A stretch of 64,000 nt of DNA from positions 124,001 through 188,000 of the forward strand of contig CAWCVC010000015.1 of the NCBI GenBank assembly GCA_963798805.1, given 5' to 3'. Below, one piece after another: positions 1-10,081 of this stretch. Within the stretch, counting starts at the first letter, position 1, and each line of letters starts with the position of its first letter. The translations under genes were made by a program, and so were the position numbers. The notes under the pieces were generated by a model. That model did not search any database. It saw only the letters and a list, made by a program, of their open reading frames with translations, and had not been told where the DNA came from. The DNA is from CAVZCK01 sp963798805 (GTDB lineage Bacteria > Pseudomonadota > Alphaproteobacteria > Rhizobiales > Rhodomicrobiaceae).

Positions 1-58
1 CCCTATACGCGCATCAGACGGCCGGCAGTCGTCGCAGCGTAAGTCCGACCCGACAAGA

Positions 59-1417
59 TCAGGAGAGTGCACGGATCCGGAAGGGGAGTTGGCCTTTTTC
101 CGGGGTCAGTGTGACCGTTGCGCTGATCCCAGCCGGCACCTCGCCGAGATATTCCGGGCGGAAACGGCGCAGAAGCTGGGTTAGCGCCAGGGTGTTCTCG
201 ACCAGCGATAGCGCCCCGCCGATGCAGGATCTCTTGCCCGCGCCGAACGGCAGATAGCTGTATTTGGTGCGCTTGGTCGCATTCTCCGGCGAGAACCGGT
301 CCGGATCGAAGACCTCTGGATCATTCCAATATTTCGGGTGGTGGTGCACGATATAGGCGCACATCACCATCTTGTCGCCCGGCCGGACCTTGTGGCCGCC
401 GATCTCATCCTCCGCGACAGCCTTGCGGATGAAGCTCCAGATCGGCGGGTAGAGGCGCATGGTTTCCTGGATCACGGAGCGCGTATAGGTCAGCCCGTGA
501 ATATCCTCCCAGGTCGGCACCCCGTCGCCGTAAGTCTCCTCGCCCTCGCGGCGAATGCGCTCGGCGACTTGCGGGTTCAGGTAAAGAAGATAGAAGCACC
601 AGGCGAGCGTCAGGGCCGTCGTCTCGGTGCCTGCCCAGAGATACTGCTTCATCTCGTCGACGATCTGAGCCTCGGTGAATTCCGGCGTCGCCGGATCCTC
701 CACGGCCTTGCGCATCATGCTGAGCAGCGTCGTATCGCGGCCGCCGATGCCTTCGGCGGCCAGCACGTGGCTAGGCACCGAGAGCCATTTGACGATAGCA
801 TCCGCAGCCGCCTCCTCGGGAGACACATGGCTCTCACCATGGACCTTCTTGAAGCGGATGGCGCGATGCTGGCCGACATCGGTGTAAGCCTTCACAGCGC
901 GGAAAATAACCTGTGGATTGAACGGCACCTTGCGGTCGAACAGCGCCTTGCAGATCATGCTGGCCGCGAGGCTCCAGGTTTCCTCCAGCAGATTAACGGT
1001 CTCGTCCGTCTCGGCGAAGCGTTCCCATTCACGCACTTTGTCCTGCACCGAGGACAGGAGATAGGGCAGATATTCGTTGAACATCTTCGGCGTGAAGGCG
1101 GGCTGCTGCGGCATCCGGATCTTCTGCCAGAGCGCACCATCGATGGTGATCATGCTGTTGCCGAAGATCGGCCGCAGGCCATCGAAATACTTGCTGTATT
1201 TATCGACGCCCTTCACCATCACCTGTTCGAAATATTCGACATCGCTCAGGAAAAAGATGCGGTCGTCTTTCAGATTGATCGGCACGCAGCCGCCATAACG
1301 GTCGTTCAGGCGCATCAACACCTGCATCGGATGGGTCTCGCCGGACAGGAGGCCAAGCTTGAACCAGACGCTTTCGGCCTCGCCGAGCGACTGCACATGC
1401 GTGTGCGCGATATCCAT
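59..1417 (-). CDS. Cytochrome P450
   Basis: Haem-thiolate monooxygenase that would hydroxylate an unidentified organic substrate using electrons from a separate redox partner. In the 451-residue protein the I-helix oxygen-activation motif AGTETT lies near residues 262-267, the ExxR motif (ETMR) near 318-321, and the haem-binding loop FGAGKRSCIGG near 391-401 with Cys398 as the predicted iron ligand. No N-terminal membrane anchor is visible, so it is probably soluble like other bacterial P450s. I chose the ATG at 1417 because AAGGGGGC stands just upstream. A GTG at 1519 would add 34 residues but has no visible ribosome site. The neighbouring crotonase on the same strand suggests catabolism of an alicyclic or fatty compound, but the substrate cannot be read from the sequence. 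Confidence 0.93.
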   Translation of the reverse strand: MDIAHTHVQSLGEAESVWFKLGLLSGETHPMQVLMRLNDRYGGCVPINLKDDRIFFLSDVEYFEQVMVKGVDKYSKYFDGLRPIFGNSMITIDGALWQKIRMPQQPAFTPKMFNEYLPYLLSSVQDKVREWERFAETDETVNLLEETWSLAASMICKALFDRKVPFNPQVIFRAVKAYTDVGQHRAIRFKKVHGESHVSPEEAAADAIVKWLSVPSHVLAAEGIGGRDTTLLSMMRKAVEDPATPEFTEAQIVDEMKQYLWAGTETTALTLAWCFYLLYLNPQVAERIRREGEETYGDGVPTWEDIHGLTYTRSVIQETMRLYPPIWSFIRKAVAEDEIGGHKVRPGDKMVMCAYIVHHHPKYWNDPEVFDPDRFSPENATKRTKYSYLPFGAGKRSCIGGALSLVENTLALTQLLRRFRPEYLGEVPAGISATVTLTPEKGQLPFRIRALS

Positions 1418-1592
1418 CAATGCCCCCTTGAGCGCCCGCTCGCCGGAGCAGCGCTCGCAGATCGCCGCGAATGGGGTGCGGCTGATCGGTTCACCGGATG
1501 TTGGCAGGCTAATTAGCACCCGAAGCTTTGCGGTGTCCAGCCGCTGTCAACGAAGCTGTGGCAAAGCGGTCCCTTGGAATTTGCCAGCGCGC

Positions 1593-2336
1593 TTATCGCT
1601 TGAAAAATGCCTCAAAAGCCGCACGGGCCTCGGGTGAGGCCAGCCGCTCGCGAAAGTAGATACCCTCCTTCTCAATTCGCGCCAGGATTGCCTCACGGTC
1701 CTTGAGCAGGCGCTTGGTGATCTGCATGGCCTCGGCGGGTCGGGCGCCGCATTCATCCGCAACCTTCCTCGCCTCCGTCGCTACCTCCGAGCGCGGGACC
1801 GTGGCGGTGGCCAGCCCGATCCGGACCGCTTCCTTGCCGCTGACCGCCTGGCCCAAGGCTAGCATGGCATAGGCGCGCGGATGCCCGATCCGAGCCGGCA
1901 AGAGCAGCGAAGAGGCAGCCTCCGGTGTCAGGCCGAGGCTGGTGAACGGCGCCATCAACCGCGCATCTTCGGCTATGATCACGACGTCGCAGTGCAGCAG
2001 CATGGTCAGGCCGATGCCTATACCGTCGCCGGCCACGGCGGCAATCACCGGCTTTTCCGTCGTCACGAGTGCGCGCACGAAGCGCTCGACATTGCGCAGC
2101 CCCTCCCCGGCGGCTCCGCCCGCAAAGGCCGCGAAATCGGCCAGATCGTTCCCAGCACAGAAAATATCGCCTTCCGCACTCAGCAGAACCGCGCGAGCGG
2201 AGACGTCCTTCTCGGCGCTCTCGAGCGTGTCGGCGATCGCACCGTACATCGCATTGGTCAGCGCATTCTTCTTGGCGGGGCGGTTCAGCCGGATTTCGAC
2301 GAGCCCGTCATGCCGTATTACGAGGACATCTTCCAT
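1593..2336 (-). CDS. Enoyl-CoA hydratase/isomerase family protein
   Basis: Crotonase-fold acyl-CoA enzyme of 247 residues. The oxyanion-hole segments are AGNDLADF (about residues 61-68) and AGDGIGIGL (102-110). The catalytic region reads LGLTPEAASS with Glu139; the PE(A/G)xSS pattern resembles delta3,delta2-enoyl-CoA isomerases (ECI2-like) more than classical hydratases, which carry a second Glu, so isomerase activity is a reasonable guess. The start at 2336 is preceded by AGGAAGGA; the frame stays open further upstream but that part is not crotonase-like. It sits 5' of the P450 on the same strand with about 175 bases between them, so a two-gene catabolic unit is possible. Fold confident, exact reaction uncertain. 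Confidence 0.9.
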   Translation of the reverse strand: MEDVLVIRHDGLVEIRLNRPAKKNALTNAMYGAIADTLESAEKDVSARAVLLSAEGDIFCAGNDLADFAAFAGGAAGEGLRNVERFVRALVTTEKPVIAAVAGDGIGIGLTMLLHCDVVIIAEDARLMAPFTSLGLTPEAASSLLLPARIGHPRAYAMLALGQAVSGKEAVRIGLATATVPRSEVATEARKVADECGARPAEAMQITKRLLKDREAILARIEKEGIYFRERLASPEARAAFEAFFKR

Positions 2337-2550
2337 GGCTGATCCTTCCTTCTGGAATGCGTTCGTCTTCCGCCACATCGTACCATTTCGCTCGGCGCAC
2401 CTACGAGAACGCAAAGCGCACATTCAAATAGATGCGCATGAGCCGAATGCTAAGCAAATCGCGACATCATCGCTCTTGAACGGCCTGACGGAAATCGCCT
2501 TTATCCGATTTCGAGAACTGGCGGATAAAAAAGGATATGACGAGCGGCTT

Positions 2551-5500
2551 ATGAGCAAGCAAGCATGGAACTTCTGGGTGGACCGCGGCGGAACCTTCAC
2601 TGATGTCATAGGCCGCGCGCCCGACGGATCGCTTCATACCGCCAAGCTACTATCCGATAACGCGTCCCTCTATCGCGATGCCGCGGTTCACGGCATTCGC
2701 CAATTGCTGGGGCTGGCGCCCAGCGAGCCAATTCCGTCGGGGAGTATCGGCGAAGTCCGCATGGGCACGACGGTTGCGACCAACGCGCTCTTGGAGCGCC
2801 GGGGCGAGCCGACCGCACTGATCACGACGAAAGGCTTCAGGGACGCCCTACGCATTGGCTATCAAGCGCGCCCTGACATTTTTGCTAAACAGATCGTCAA
2901 GCCGGATCAGCTCTACAGTCGCGTCGTCGAGATCGACGAGCGCATTCTCGCCGACGGTACGGTCGAGCGCACGCTCGACATCGAAGAAGCGCGCGAAGCG
3001 CTTGCAGCGATCCGGGACGAAGGCTTCAAATCGGTCGCCATCGTCTTCATCCACGCCTATCGCTATCCCGAGCACGAGGCCGCCGTCGCCGGGATCGCGC
3101 GCGGCATGTCCTTTCCGCAGGTCTCCGTGAGCCACGAGGTCAGCCCGCTGGTGAAGCTGGTCGGACGCGGCGACACCACAATCGTCGACGCTTATCTGTC
3201 GCCGATACTCAACCGCTACGTCAAACAGGTCGAAGCCGAGTTGGAGGTGGGGCGCACCGGCGCGCGCATCAAATTCATGATGTCGTCGGGCGGATTGACA
3301 GCGGCGAGCCTGTTTCAGGGCAAGGATGCTATCCTTTCCGGTCCCGCCGGCGGCGTGGTCGCCATGGCACAAACCGGCGCGGCCGCGGGTTTCGACAAGG
3401 TGATCGGCTTCGATATGGGTGGCACCTCGACGGATGTCGCGCATTTCGACGGCGTTTATGAGCGCACGCTCGAGACCGAGGTCGCCGGCGTGCGGATGCG
3501 TTCACCGATGATGCTGATCCACACCGTCGCGGCCGGCGGCGGCTCGATCCTGCATTTTGACGGTGCGCGCTTCCGCGTCGGACCGGATTCTGCCGGAGCC
3601 AATCCCGGCCCGGCCTGCTATCGCCAGGACGGACCGCTGGCCGTGACCGACGCCAATCTCATGGTCGGAAAGCTGGTGCCGGATTATTTCCCGGCGATTT
3701 TCGGCCCCAACCAGGACGAGCCGCTGGACATCGAGACGGTGCGCGCGAAATTCGACGCGCTTGCGCGCGAGATAGGCGACGGGCGCAGCGCTGTCGAAGT
3801 TGCCGACGGTTTTCTCAAAATCGCCGTCGCGAATATGGCCGAGGCGATCAAGAAGATCTCCGTGCAGCGCGGCTATGACGTGACCCGCTATGTGCTCAAT
3901 GCGTTCGGCGGGGCGAGCGGCCAGCACGCCTGTCTCGTCGCCGACGCGCTATCGATCAAGACTGTGCTGATCCATCCCTTTTCGGGGCTGCTATCGGCCT
4001 ATGGCATGGGGCTCGCCGAAATCCGCGCGGTCCGGCAGAAGGCGGTGGAAGAGCCGCTCGATGACGCCGTGCTGGCAACGATCACCGCTCTCGCCAAGGA
4101 ACTGGGCGAGGAAACGCGAACTGAGATTCGGAGCCAGCAGGCGTCCGAGATTGCGCTGACCACTTATGTCACCGCGCATATCCGCTATTCCGGCACCGAT
4201 ACGGCGCTGGAAGTGCCCGCCTTTACCGTCGAGGCGACTGCAGAGATCGGCAACGCCGCGGAGACGATGCAAGCCGAGGCGATGCAGCGCGCCTTCGAAG
4301 AGGCCCATCGCGCCCGTTTCGGTTTTATCGACCAGAGCAAGACGCTTATCGTCGAGGCCGTCTTCGTTGAAGCCGTGGGCGGGGGTGCGAATCTCAAAGA
4401 AAGGCAGCTTCCGCCAGCGGATGCTCGCCTTCCCGCACCGCGCGGCGGCACGCGTTTCTTCTCCGATGGCTTATGGCACGAGGCAAGCGTCTATACGCGC
4501 GAGCAGATCCAGCCAGGGCATGTGATCGGCGGGCCGGCTCTGCTGATCGAGGACCATCAGACCGTCGTCATCGAGCCCGGCTGGCGCGCGACTCTGACCG
4601 AACGCGACCACCTGATTCTCGAGCGCGCCGTGCCGCTGCCGAAGCGGACGGCCGTGGGTACCGAGGCCGATCCGGTGATGCTGGAGATCTTCAACAATCT
4701 CTTCATGTCGATCGCCGAGCAGATGGGCGTTACGCTGCAGAACACGGCCTATTCGGTGAACATCAAGGAGCGGCTCGATTTCTCCTGCGCCGTCTTCGAT
4801 CAGACCGGCGCTCTCGTCGCCAACGCGCCGCACATGCCGGTGCATCTCGGCTCGATGGACCGCTCGGTCGAAAGTATCATCCGCAACAATGCCGTCATTC
4901 GCCCAGGCGACGTCTTCGGCATCAACGCACCCTATAACGGCGGCACGCATCTCCCCGATATCACCGTCTGTACGCCGGTCTTCGATCAAGGCGGCCGCGA
5001 ATTGCTGTTCTGGGTCGCCTCGCGCGGCCATCACGCGGATGTGGGCGGCATCGCACCCGGCTCGATGTCGCCGCTCGCGCGCACCATCGAGGAAGAAGGC
5101 GTCTATATCGACAATTTCAAAATGGTCGATCAAGGCACCTTCCGCGAAGACGCGCTCATCGCGCTACTGACCGGCGCGAAATATCCGGTCCGCAACGTCG
5201 TTCAGAATGTGAACGACCTCAAAGCCCAGATTGCGGCGAATGAGAAGGGCGTCGCGGAACTGCGCCGGATGGTTGGCCAGTTCGGCCTGGACGTCGTCCG
5301 GGCCTATATGAACCATGTCCAGGACAATGCTGCCGAAAGTGTTCGGAAGGTGCTCGACAGGCTCCCGGACGAAGCGGCATTCAGCTATGAGATGGACCAG
5401 GGCTGCGTCATCAAGGTCCGCATCGGCGTCGATCGGCAACGCCGCGAGGCCATCGTCGATTTCACCGGCACCTCCCCGCAGCGTGATGATAATTTCAATG

Positions 5501-6213
5501 CGCCGGAGCCGGTCGCGCGTGCTGCCATGCTCTATGTCTTCCGCGTCATGGTCGAGGACCGGATTCCCATGAATGCCGGCTGCCTGCGCCCGATTCGCAT
5601 CGTCATTCCCGAAGGATCGATGCTGTCGCCGAAATGGCCGGCCGCAGTGGTTGCGGGCAATGTCGAAACCTCACAGGCGGTGACGAATTGCCTGTTCGGC
5701 GCGCTCGGCGCGCTGTCGGCGGCGCAGGGCACCATGAACAATCTCAATTTCGGCAACGACCGTTATCAATATTACGAGACGATCTGCTCCGGCTCGCCGG
5801 CCGGAGAGGGCTTCGACGGCGTCGACGCCATCCACACGCATATGACCAATTCCCGCCTGACCGATCCGGAAATCCTCGAATGGCGGTTCCCGGTGGTGCT
5901 GGAGGATTTCCATATCCGTAAAGGCTCGGGCGGCAAGGGACGATGGCACGCCGGCGACGGCACCAGCCGCACCGTTAGGTTCCTTGAGAAGATGGACTGC
6001 GCCATGCTTTCAGGGCACAGGCGCGTTCGGCCCTTCGGGTTGAAAGGCGGTGAGCCGGGCGAGCTTGGCCGGAACACCGTCCGGCGCTCGGATGGACGCA
6101 TTGAAGAATTGCAGGGCTGCGATCAGACCGTTCTCGAAGCCGGCGACGCGATCATAATCGTCACACCGACCGGCGGCGGTTACGGTCCGGCCACATCAAA
6201 ATCGCGGAAATGA
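2551..6213 (+). CDS. Hydantoinase/5-oxoprolinase, fused A and B subunits
   Basis: ATP-dependent cyclic amide hydrolase of about 1220 residues in the 5-oxoprolinase/N-methylhydantoinase/acetone-carboxylase superfamily. The HyuA half starts with the nucleotide-binding signature VDRGGTFTDV near residue 10 and has a second one, FDMGGTSTDV, near 287. The HyuB half begins with DPVMLEIFNN near residue 707 and runs to the end. Fusion of A and B in one chain is typical of 5-oxoprolinase (5-oxoproline to glutamate), while two-gene versions are typical hydantoinases. The start at 2551 is the first that matches the family N-terminus; an AAGGA lies about 15 bases upstream, further than usual, and the frame is open back to 1942. 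It is divergent from the crotonase. Cytosolic; substrate (5-oxoproline or a hydantoin) unresolved. Confidence 0.92.
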   Translation: MSKQAWNFWVDRGGTFTDVIGRAPDGSLHTAKLLSDNASLYRDAAVHGIRQLLGLAPSEPIPSGSIGEVRMGTTVATNALLERRGEPTALITTKGFRDALRIGYQARPDIFAKQIVKPDQLYSRVVEIDERILADGTVERTLDIEEAREALAAIRDEGFKSVAIVFIHAYRYPEHEAAVAGIARGMSFPQVSVSHEVSPLVKLVGRGDTTIVDAYLSPILNRYVKQVEAELEVGRTGARIKFMMSSGGLTAASLFQGKDAILSGPAGGVVAMAQTGAAAGFDKVIGFDMGGTSTDVAHFDGVYERTLETEVAGVRMRSPMMLIHTVAAGGGSILHFDGARFRVGPDSAGANPGPACYRQDGPLAVTDANLMVGKLVPDYFPAIFGPNQDEPLDIETVRAKFDALAREIGDGRSAVEVADGFLKIAVANMAEAIKKISVQRGYDVTRYVLNAFGGASGQHACLVADALSIKTVLIHPFSGLLSAYGMGLAEIRAVRQKAVEEPLDDAVLATITALAKELGEETRTEIRSQQASEIALTTYVTAHIRYSGTDTALEVPAFTVEATAEIGNAAETMQAEAMQRAFEEAHRARFGFIDQSKTLIVEAVFVEAVGGGANLKERQLPPADARLPAPRGGTRFFSDGLWHEASVYTREQIQPGHVIGGPALLIEDHQTVVIEPGWRATLTERDHLILERAVPLPKRTAVGTEADPVMLEIFNNLFMSIAEQMGVTLQNTAYSVNIKERLDFSCAVFDQTGALVANAPHMPVHLGSMDRSVESIIRNNAVIRPGDVFGINAPYNGGTHLPDITVCTPVFDQGGRELLFWVASRGHHADVGGIAPGSMSPLARTIEEEGVYIDNFKMVDQGTFREDALIALLTGAKYPVRNVVQNVNDLKAQIAANEKGVAELRRMVGQFGLDVVRAYMNHVQDNAAESVRKVLDRLPDEAAFSYEMDQGCVIKVRIGVDRQRREAIVDFTGTSPQRDDNFNAPEPVARAAMLYVFRVMVEDRIPMNAGCLRPIRIVIPEGSMLSPKWPAAVVAGNVETSQAVTNCLFGALGALSAAQGTMNNLNFGNDRYQYYETICSGSPAGEGFDGVDAIHTHMTNSRLTDPEILEWRFPVVLEDFHIRKGSGGKGRWHAGDGTSRTVRFLEKMDCAMLSGHRRVRPFGLKGGEPGELGRNTVRRSDGRIEELQGCDQTVLEAGDAIIIVTPTGGGYGPATSKSRK

Positions 6214-6272
6214 CGGAAGGACCGCTGAAAAGCGGGAATAACGCCGATCACTCGCCGACGTTCGCGAGCATC

Positions 6273-6830
6273 CTATTTCGGCGCACGCTTTGCCAGAATG
6301 CGCTGCAGTGTACGGCGATGCATGTTGAGGCGCCGCGCCGTCTCCGAGACATTCCGATCGCACAATTCATAGACCCGCTGAATGTGTTCCCAGCGTACGC
6401 GATCGGCAGACATCGGATTTTCGGGGGGTTCCGCCTTCTGGTTCGGTGGGGCCATGAGCGCGGCGAAAATATCGTCCGCATCGGCAGGTTTCGCCAGATA
6501 GTCGATCGCACCCAGTTTCACGGCCGTCACCGCTGTCGCGATATTGCCGTAGCCAGTAAGAACCACGACGCGCGCGTCCGGCTTTACCGACTTCAACAGG
6601 GCAATCACGTCCAGGCCGTTCCCATCCTCCAGCCTCATATCGACGACTGCGAACGTGGGAGGAGCGCCGCGGATCATCGACAGACCATCCTGCACGGTCG
6701 ACGCCACGCGCACGTCGAAACCGCGCATTTCCATCGCCCGGCTCAGACGGTTGGCGAACGCCTTGTCGTCGTCGACAATCAGCAGTGATTTCTCCGACGG
6801 AGATGTCGCCAGGTTCACTTGACTAGCCAC
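6273..6830 (-). CDS. regA: Redox response regulator RegA/PrrA/ActR
   Basis: Short response regulator (185 residues) of the RegA/ActR type. The receiver domain has the acidic pocket VDDD near residues 19-22, the phospho-acceptor Asp64 in VVDMRL, Thr92 in LTGYG and Lys114 in AKPAD. The C-terminal Fis-type helix-turn-helix (about 145-182, ending NMHRRTLQRILAKR) is the classical RegA DNA-binding helix. In this family it controls respiration, carbon and nitrogen metabolism in response to redox state. The start is a GTG with AGGAG about nine bases upstream. It lies directly downstream of regB (93 bases), the usual kinase-regulator order, although regB and regA flank senC in many relatives. Confidence 0.95.
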   Translation of the reverse strand: MASQVNLATSPSEKSLLIVDDDKAFANRLSRAMEMRGFDVRVASTVQDGLSMIRGAPPTFAVVDMRLEDGNGLDVIALLKSVKPDARVVVLTGYGNIATAVTAVKLGAIDYLAKPADADDIFAALMAPPNQKAEPPENPMSADRVRWEHIQRVYELCDRNVSETARRLNMHRRTLQRILAKRAPK

Positions 6831-6923
6831 TTCTTGTTCTCCTGCAGGTCATACCGGTAATATAGGCAAGTCATTAAATATGCGGAAGGGCTTTACCTCG
6901 AATCGTCTTAAACACCGCCACAA

Positions 6924-8246
6924 TTAGACCCAACTTAGTCGCTCACGCCGCAGAGTCACCTTGACAATCGCGCCGCTATCCGGAAGTTCCCGGTTTTCGA
7001 GCGTCAAGGAAGCATTCGAGCGTTCCAGCAGTGTCTTGGCGATAAAAAAACCCAGGCCCATGCCCTCGGTGCCGTCCTCGCGCTCCGAATCGGAATTTCG
7101 TGCGCGCGTGGTCACATAGGGTTCACCCAACCTCCCAATAATATGGGGTGCGAAGCCCGGCCCGTCATCGATGATCTGAAGATGAATTTCATCCTTGTTC
7201 CAGTCCGCGATGATTTCGACTTTGGTCGCGGCGTAATCCACCGCGTTCTCCACGAGGTTCGTTAGCGCGTATAGGACCCCAGGACTGCGCGAAAGAACCG
7301 GTTCCGATTCCAGCGTTCCGCCTTTTGTAAGAGGAGGATTGAGCGTTACCTCGATCTTTTTCTCAAAAATTCTATAGGGCTCAACCACCTCTTCAATGAG
7401 ATGTCCCACCGACATTCGCGAATACATGACGTCCGCCTGGCCGGTATTCTGCGCCAGCGCGCTCAGTATATCGCGGCAGCGGGCCGCCTGGCTCCGCAAG
7501 AGCTGCACATCCTCACGTAGCGGGCTCTCTTCCCCGATTTCGCGCTCGAGTTCCTTGGCAACCAGCGCAATCGTCGAAAGAGGCGTGCCGAGCTCATGCG
7601 CCGCTGCTGCCGCAAGGCCGTCCAGGGCGGAGAGCCTTTGTTCGCGCGCAAGCAGGAGCTCCGTCGCGGTAAGCGCGTCCGACATCTGGCGTGTTTCCTC
7701 CGCAGTGCGCCAAGCATATGTGGCCATGAATACAATGCAGGACACCAACGCGCTCCAGACGCCGAGCATATAGACAAGCGGCAGCGGCTTGATCTGGCCA
7801 GCTATCCATGGCAGCGGGAGATGAAACAGCACGAGAAAAGTCGCGCAGAAAACGGCAAGCCCGCCAAGCACCACCGGAATCCGCAGCGGCTGGGTGGAGG
7901 CGGAAATGGCGACCGGCACGACCATCAGCAGGGAGAACGGGTTTTCGAGGCCGCCGGTGAGGTAAAGCAATGCGGAAAGCTGAAGCAGATCATAGCCTAG
8001 CATCAGCATCGCGTGGGTGCTTTTCAGCCGCTGGCTCGGCGGGAAATAAGCCTGCAGGACGAGATTAGACAGCGCGGAGAGACTGATAACGGCGAGACAG
8101 GCTGCAAAGGGGAGGACGAAGCCGAGCCCGAAATGGACAACGAGCACTGTCACTGTCTGGCCGAAAACCGCGACCCATCTGAGCCGGATCAGAGTCTGCA
8201 GGCGCAGGCGGCTGTTGCCGAAGTCGATGCTTTCCTGAGCTGTCAT
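6924..8246 (-). CDS. regB: Redox sensor histidine kinase RegB/PrrB/ActS
   Basis: Membrane sensor kinase of 440 residues, the normal RegB length. Six hydrophobic segments occupy about residues 20-180 and contain the RegB quinone-binding heptad GGLENPF (98-104). The phosphorylated His217 lies in AHELGTP. The redox-active Cys257 sits in AARCRDIL, matching the conserved RegB cysteine. The ATPase core shows the N box around Asn335, DDGPGF (360-365) and GMGLGFF (395-401). I chose ATG 8246 because the family begins close to this point; the upstream 52 codons of open frame look non-coding. It should autophosphorylate and pass phosphate to RegA Asp64. It is divergent from the ABC-senC operon, across a 154-base intergenic region that probably carries both promoters. 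Confidence 0.95.
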   Translation of the reverse strand: MTAQESIDFGNSRLRLQTLIRLRWVAVFGQTVTVLVVHFGLGFVLPFAACLAVISLSALSNLVLQAYFPPSQRLKSTHAMLMLGYDLLQLSALLYLTGGLENPFSLLMVVPVAISASTQPLRIPVVLGGLAVFCATFLVLFHLPLPWIAGQIKPLPLVYMLGVWSALVSCIVFMATYAWRTAEETRQMSDALTATELLLAREQRLSALDGLAAAAAHELGTPLSTIALVAKELEREIGEESPLREDVQLLRSQAARCRDILSALAQNTGQADVMYSRMSVGHLIEEVVEPYRIFEKKIEVTLNPPLTKGGTLESEPVLSRSPGVLYALTNLVENAVDYAATKVEIIADWNKDEIHLQIIDDGPGFAPHIIGRLGEPYVTTRARNSDSEREDGTEGMGLGFFIAKTLLERSNASLTLENRELPDSGAIVKVTLRRERLSWV

Positions 8247-8400
8247 GAATTGAATCGATGAGGCGAAATTTATCCGCCGTGGGCGTTCAAGCGCCGGAGG
8301 CGAGCGATTATCTTTAGGCCTGCAATATAAGGATTTCGGCAGCGGGACGCCAGAGACGCCCTCTTCATCTCCCGACCTGGCCCGGTGACAACGGCTTCTC

Positions 8401-9228
8401 ATGCAAGACAGAGCGGACCGCGAGCGTCAAGACACGGCTACCATTGCCGTCAAAGATCTTGTGAAACGATATGGCAATGTCCCCGCCGTGAACGGGCTTA
8501 GCTTCACAGTCGAAAGTGGCTCGGTGACAGCGCTGCTCGGCGGCAACGGCGCCGGCAAGACCACCACCATCGCAATGCTGCTCGGGCTCATCCTGCCGAC
8601 CTCGGGAGAGATCCGCGTCTTCGGCGTCGACATGACGCGCGACCGCTACCAGGTCCTGCACCGGATGAATTTTCAAAGCCCCTACGTGAACATTCCGATG
8701 CGCCTGACCGTCCGGCAGAATCTGCAGACATTCGCCAATCTCTACGGCGTCGTCGATCCGGCGCACCGCATAGCCGAACTCGCGGAAGAATTGCGCCTGC
8801 ACGACTTTCTGGAACGGCCGGCGGGCGATCTGTCCTCTGGGCAGAAGACGAGATCGGCGCTCGCCAAGGCCCTGATCAATGCCCCGGAGTTGTTGCTGCT
8901 CGATGAGCCAACGGCTTCGCTCGACCCCGATACCGCAGATTGGGTGCGGAAAGCACTGATCGATTACCGGGCTCGCCGCGACGCGACGATCCTGCTGGCC
9001 TCGCACAACATGACCGAGGTCGAGCGCCTTGCCGACCGCGTCCTCATGCTCGAGAAGGGGAGGATCGTCGAAGACGGCTCGCCCGCGGAGCTGCTTCGGC
9101 GTTACGGTCGGACGGCGCTTGAGGATGTCTTCCTCGACATCGTCCGCGGGCGCGGCCGCGATGGCACCGTGCCGGCGATGACCCCGGCAGGCGGTGCAGG
9201 ACTTAGAGGAGCGGACGATGCCGTCTGA
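8401..9228 (+). CDS. ABC transporter ATP-binding protein
   Basis: ATPase subunit (275 residues) of an ABC-2 type exporter. Walker A is GGNGAGKT (47-54), the ABC signature LSSGQ (144-148), Walker B LLLLDEP (164-170) and the switch His202 in ASHN. It overlaps the permease gene by 11 bases, so the two are co-translated. The first gene of an operon with the permease and senC, divergent from regB. Related RegBA loci often hold senC at this place, so the transporter may serve respiratory-chain biogenesis (for example export of a haem or copper factor), but this is inference from position only. No strong ribosome site is visible before the ATG, and a slightly later start cannot be excluded. Confidence 0.9.
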   Translation: MQDRADRERQDTATIAVKDLVKRYGNVPAVNGLSFTVESGSVTALLGGNGAGKTTTIAMLLGLILPTSGEIRVFGVDMTRDRYQVLHRMNFQSPYVNIPMRLTVRQNLQTFANLYGVVDPAHRIAELAEELRLHDFLERPAGDLSSGQKTRSALAKALINAPELLLLDEPTASLDPDTADWVRKALIDYRARRDATILLASHNMTEVERLADRVLMLEKGRIVEDGSPAELLRRYGRTALEDVFLDIVRGRGRDGTVPAMTPAGGAGLRGADDAV

Positions 9229-10048
9229 AGTCGTCCTCCGGGTCAATGGCATCGGCGCATCTGCGCGGCGCATCGGCGCCATGGTCCGGCGCTACGCCTA
9301 TCTCCTGCTCGGCTCGGTGCCGCGCATGATCGAGTTGATGTATTGGCCGCTCGTGCAGATGCTGCTGTGGGGCTTCCTGCAAATGCACCTAGCCAAGACG
9401 ACGTCGCTTTTCGCCAATGCCGCCGGCCTTCTGATCGGCTCGGTGCTGCTCTGGGATATCCTGCTTCGTGGCCAGTTCGGCTTCTCCTTATCGTTTCTCG
9501 AAGAGATGTGGTCGCGTAATCTCGGCAATATTCTGATGAGCCCTCTGCGGCCCAACGAGTACATCGTCTCTCTGATGCTGATCAGCTTTATCCGGCTCGG
9601 CATCAGCCTTTTGCCGGTGATCCTGCTCGCCGATCTGTTCTTCGAGTATAATTTGTTCTCGCTCGGTCTGCCCCTCGCCGCATTCTTCGCCAATCTCGTC
9701 TTTGCAGGCTGGACGATTGGTCTCGCTGCCAATGGCGTCGTGATCCGCTATGGTTTGGGAGCCGAGTCGTTTACCTGGGTCGCGGTGTTTTTCTTTCTGC
9801 CGCTCTGTTGCGTGTATTATCCACTGTCGACATTGCCGGACTGGCTTCAGCCGATATCCTCGGCGCTCCCGCCGACCCATGTCTTCGAGGGCCTGCGCGC
9901 GCTTGTGATCAACAAGGTCTTCCGGCCGGAGTTGATGCTGAAGGCCTTTGCACTCAATCTCGTCTACTTTACCGCCTCATATTTCCTGTTCCGTTATTTT
10001 CTGAGGCAGGCGCGCATCAAAGGCTCACTGATGCAGATCGGTGAATAG
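9218..10048 (+). CDS. ABC-2 type transporter permease
   Basis: Integral membrane protein of 276 residues with about six hydrophobic segments (near residues 28-48, 57-80, 108-130, 140-165, 175-195 and 240-262), as in ABC-2 permeases. The start at 9218 is preceded by GAGGAG seven bases upstream and overlaps the ATPase stop, which decides against the in-frame ATG at 9194. It forms an exporter with the preceding ATPase in the inner membrane; the exported substrate is unknown. The gap to senC is only 33 bases, so all three genes probably share one transcript. Confidence 0.88.
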   Translation: MPSEVVLRVNGIGASARRIGAMVRRYAYLLLGSVPRMIELMYWPLVQMLLWGFLQMHLAKTTSLFANAAGLLIGSVLLWDILLRGQFGFSLSFLEEMWSRNLGNILMSPLRPNEYIVSLMLISFIRLGISLLPVILLADLFFEYNLFSLGLPLAAFFANLVFAGWTIGLAANGVVIRYGLGAESFTWVAVFFFLPLCCVYYPLSTLPDWLQPISSALPPTHVFEGLRALVINKVFRPELMLKAFALNLVYFTASYFLFRYFLRQARIKGSLMQIGE

Positions 10049-10081
10049 CCGATCGAGAGCTGAAACCGTAAGGGGACTGTC

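Noticed and set aside
338..1516. 392-codon + strand frame opposite the P450
   Set aside because: The P450 on the - strand carries AGTETT, ExxR and the haem loop; this frame has no motif.
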